Below are positions 62,968-64,000 of a stretch of 64,000 bases of DNA, in pieces. Every line of letters begins with the position of its first letter. Within the stretch, counting starts at the first letter, position 1. The notes under the pieces are model-generated. The model was not told where the DNA came from and did no database searches. It worked only from the letters and a program-made list of their open reading frames with translations. Source of the stretch: Alcaligenaceae bacterium (GTDB lineage: Bacteria; Pseudomonadota; Gammaproteobacteria; Burkholderiales; Burkholderiaceae_B); assembly GCA_013416485.1 (NCBI GenBank), contig JACCEO010000002.1, forward strand, positions 124,001 through 188,000, written 5' to 3'. Position numbers and translations under genes: made by a program.

Positions 62968-64000
62968 TTAAAACAACATCCGGTATGACAAACCTACTTG
63001 GTTGACGCGCTGACCGTTCCCCTTTCCGGCTGACTCATGAACATAGAAAAACCTTAAATGATCACTGCCAAATACAGCTCCTCCTATGCCCACATTAATC
63101 CTTGGACCCCAGCCGTAATTACTATCACGCACATAGCCCACATCCATAAACGGACGCCAACCACGTGAGTATGTGTTTGCTTCGGTCGATCCCAAACCTA
63201 TCATCACGCCATATTGATGATAGTTTTCTGGCATGAATTCAGATGCGCTGGGAACCACTCCGGCGGGCAACAACACACCCAGCGACTCTATGGTGTTATC
63301 ACTCGCCGAGTAAATCCCTTGGGCACTGACCAAGCGAACACTCCAATCAGGATAGGAACTTCGAATTCGATAACCAAACTCTTGGGAAAAGTCGTAACCT
63401 CGGCCTAGATAGCTGCGATCATCTTGGGCATGGAAACGATGTGCCTCTGCCGTAAGCCGACCAAACCAAGGCGACTCAGAGTTCCACTCCAGACCAATCT
63501 GAGCAGTATCTTTCGTAGCACCTACCTGCAGCTCGGGAGACAAATCCGTAAATTGATTGACGCCCAAGGAAAAGCTGAAAATCAATGGCCCTGTACGATT
63601 GAATTCACCCTGTATTTTTCCTGTGTAAAACGAACTAATCGCTTTGCGATAACCCACCGTTAACGATAGATTGTGATCTATGGTGCTGTCGCTTAAAGTA
63701 AGGTTTACCTCTCGATCATGGGCAGGTACCCAGGCTAAAAAGTCAGTATCTGTCGTGCGTTGGTTACGTAGCTTAGCTTCGGCCATCAAGCCCAATCGGC
63801 TAGTTAACTTAAGCCCCCCCACCAAGCTACTTTCAACATAACGCAAGGGATCTGACCTTGACGCCATAACATCAAAGCCTATGGCTGGCCTGTCGTGCAA
63901 CAGCGTGTCCAGCATGGTGATATAGCGTTCATTATTATCAGGAGCTCCTTCGGCAGCAGCAAACGCCAAGGTTTCCGCTTCACTCCCACGGCCCGTCCTA
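62968..64000 (-). CDS. pelB: outer-membrane porin PelB, C-terminal part (5' end outside window)
   Basis: The open frame runs through base 64000 without a start; the apparent start at 63969 is an internal TTG. The visible 344 residues are amphipathic beta-strands with aromatic girdles (GRGYDFSQEFGYRIRSSYPD, YHQYGVMIGLGSTEANTYSR) and a terminal GLSYRMLF ending in Phe, the C-terminal signature of outer-membrane beta-barrels. Position before pelC identifies PelB. The long TPR scaffold would lie beyond the window. Confidence 0.88.
   Translation of the reverse strand, partial: RTGRGSEAETLAFAAAEGAPDNNERYITMLDTLLHDRPAIGFDVMASRSDPLRYVESSLVGGLKLTSRLGLMAEAKLRNQRTTDTDFLAWVPAHDREVNLTLSDSTIDHNLSLTVGYRKAISSFYTGKIQGEFNRTGPLIFSFSLGVNQFTDLSPELQVGATKDTAQIGLEWNSESPWFGRLTAEAHRFHAQDDRSYLGRGYDFSQEFGYRIRSSYPDWSVRLVSAQGIYSASDNTIESLGVLLPAGVVPSASEFMPENYHQYGVMIGLGSTEANTYSRGWRPFMDVGYVRDSNYGWGPRINVGIGGAVFGSDHLRFFYVHESAGKGNGQRVNQVGLSYRMLF

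Overview
The window reads as chromosomal DNA from a moderate-GC betaproteobacterium, most likely Burkholderiales/Alcaligenaceae. This is inferred from protein content and gene order: gmk-rpoZ-spoT, divergent tesA/ybbA-type genes, a complete System I cytochrome c maturation operon, and a Pel exopolysaccharide operon. No single gene fixes the genus. I see no complete insertion sequence, prophage, integrase or CRISPR array.

Layout. 1-1.8 kb: end of a TrpXYZ-like ABC importer (permease cut by the window edge, periplasmic binding protein). 1.9-3.8 kb: spermidine-synthase-like protein and thiolase. 4-8.6 kb: exonuclease III, guanylate kinase, RNA polymerase omega and the bifunctional (p)ppGpp enzyme, ending in a tandem 7-bp repeat. 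8.7-15.4 kb: M23 peptidase, YbbA-type ATPase, TesA, PpiD, UgpQ, RlmJ and an RluF-like pseudouridine synthase. 15.5-25.3 kb: thermonuclease, YeeE/YedE transporter, PBP7-like protein, NRDE protein, YqeY, old-yellow-enzyme reductase, Trk/Ktr-type K+ system, serine hydrolase and small envelope proteins. 25.5-30.1 kb: an accessory-looking stretch with an orphan lipoprotein, RlmF with an unclear start, a frameshifted 2OG-Fe(II) oxygenase, small orphan ORFs, a tRNA 3'-end-like fragment, a cold-shock protein and tRNA-Pro(GGG). 30.3-33.9 kb: a LysR regulator divergent from cytochrome b561, two YceI proteins and pirin. 34.1-40.7 kb: a UGP/MalK-class ABC importer with a GpdQ/CpdA-type phosphodiesterase, a HAD phosphatase and a divergent DeoR/GlpR regulator. 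40.8-42.5 kb: a rhodanese, then a TerC-family membrane protein behind a promoter, a yybP-ykoY manganese riboswitch and an intrinsic terminator. 42.5-49.8 kb: ccmABCDEFGHI plus ccdA. 49.9-55.1 kb: CzcI-like protein, hydroxyacyl-CoA dehydrogenase, MFS exporter, DUF924 protein and serine hydrolase. 55.2-64 kb: pelB(partial)-pelC-pelD-pelE-pelF-pelG, a short PelA-hydrolase-like gene and a galE-type epimerase, all on the minus strand.

How the parts work together. The Ccm proteins export heme, attach it to CcmE and ligate it to apocytochromes, with CcdA, CcmG and CcmH supplying thiol chemistry. In the Pel operon, PelD carries an RxxD c-di-GMP site, PelF is the glycosyltransferase, PelG/PelE/PelD form the inner-membrane complex, and PelC/PelB form the outer-membrane exit. 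The terminal epimerase has a cysteine at the GalE gatekeeper position and could make UDP-GalNAc for PelF. The 34-40 kb cluster looks like a regulated route for importing and hydrolysing an organophosphate, possibly a glycerophosphodiester.

Most noteworthy: the riboswitch-controlled TerC gene, the Pel locus with a hydrolase-only PelA and an epimerase, hidden or broken short genes (33.97-34.10, 27.37-27.98 and 29.09-29.26 kb), the 7-bp repeat at the spoT end, and an unexplained structured element at 29.82-29.95 kb.
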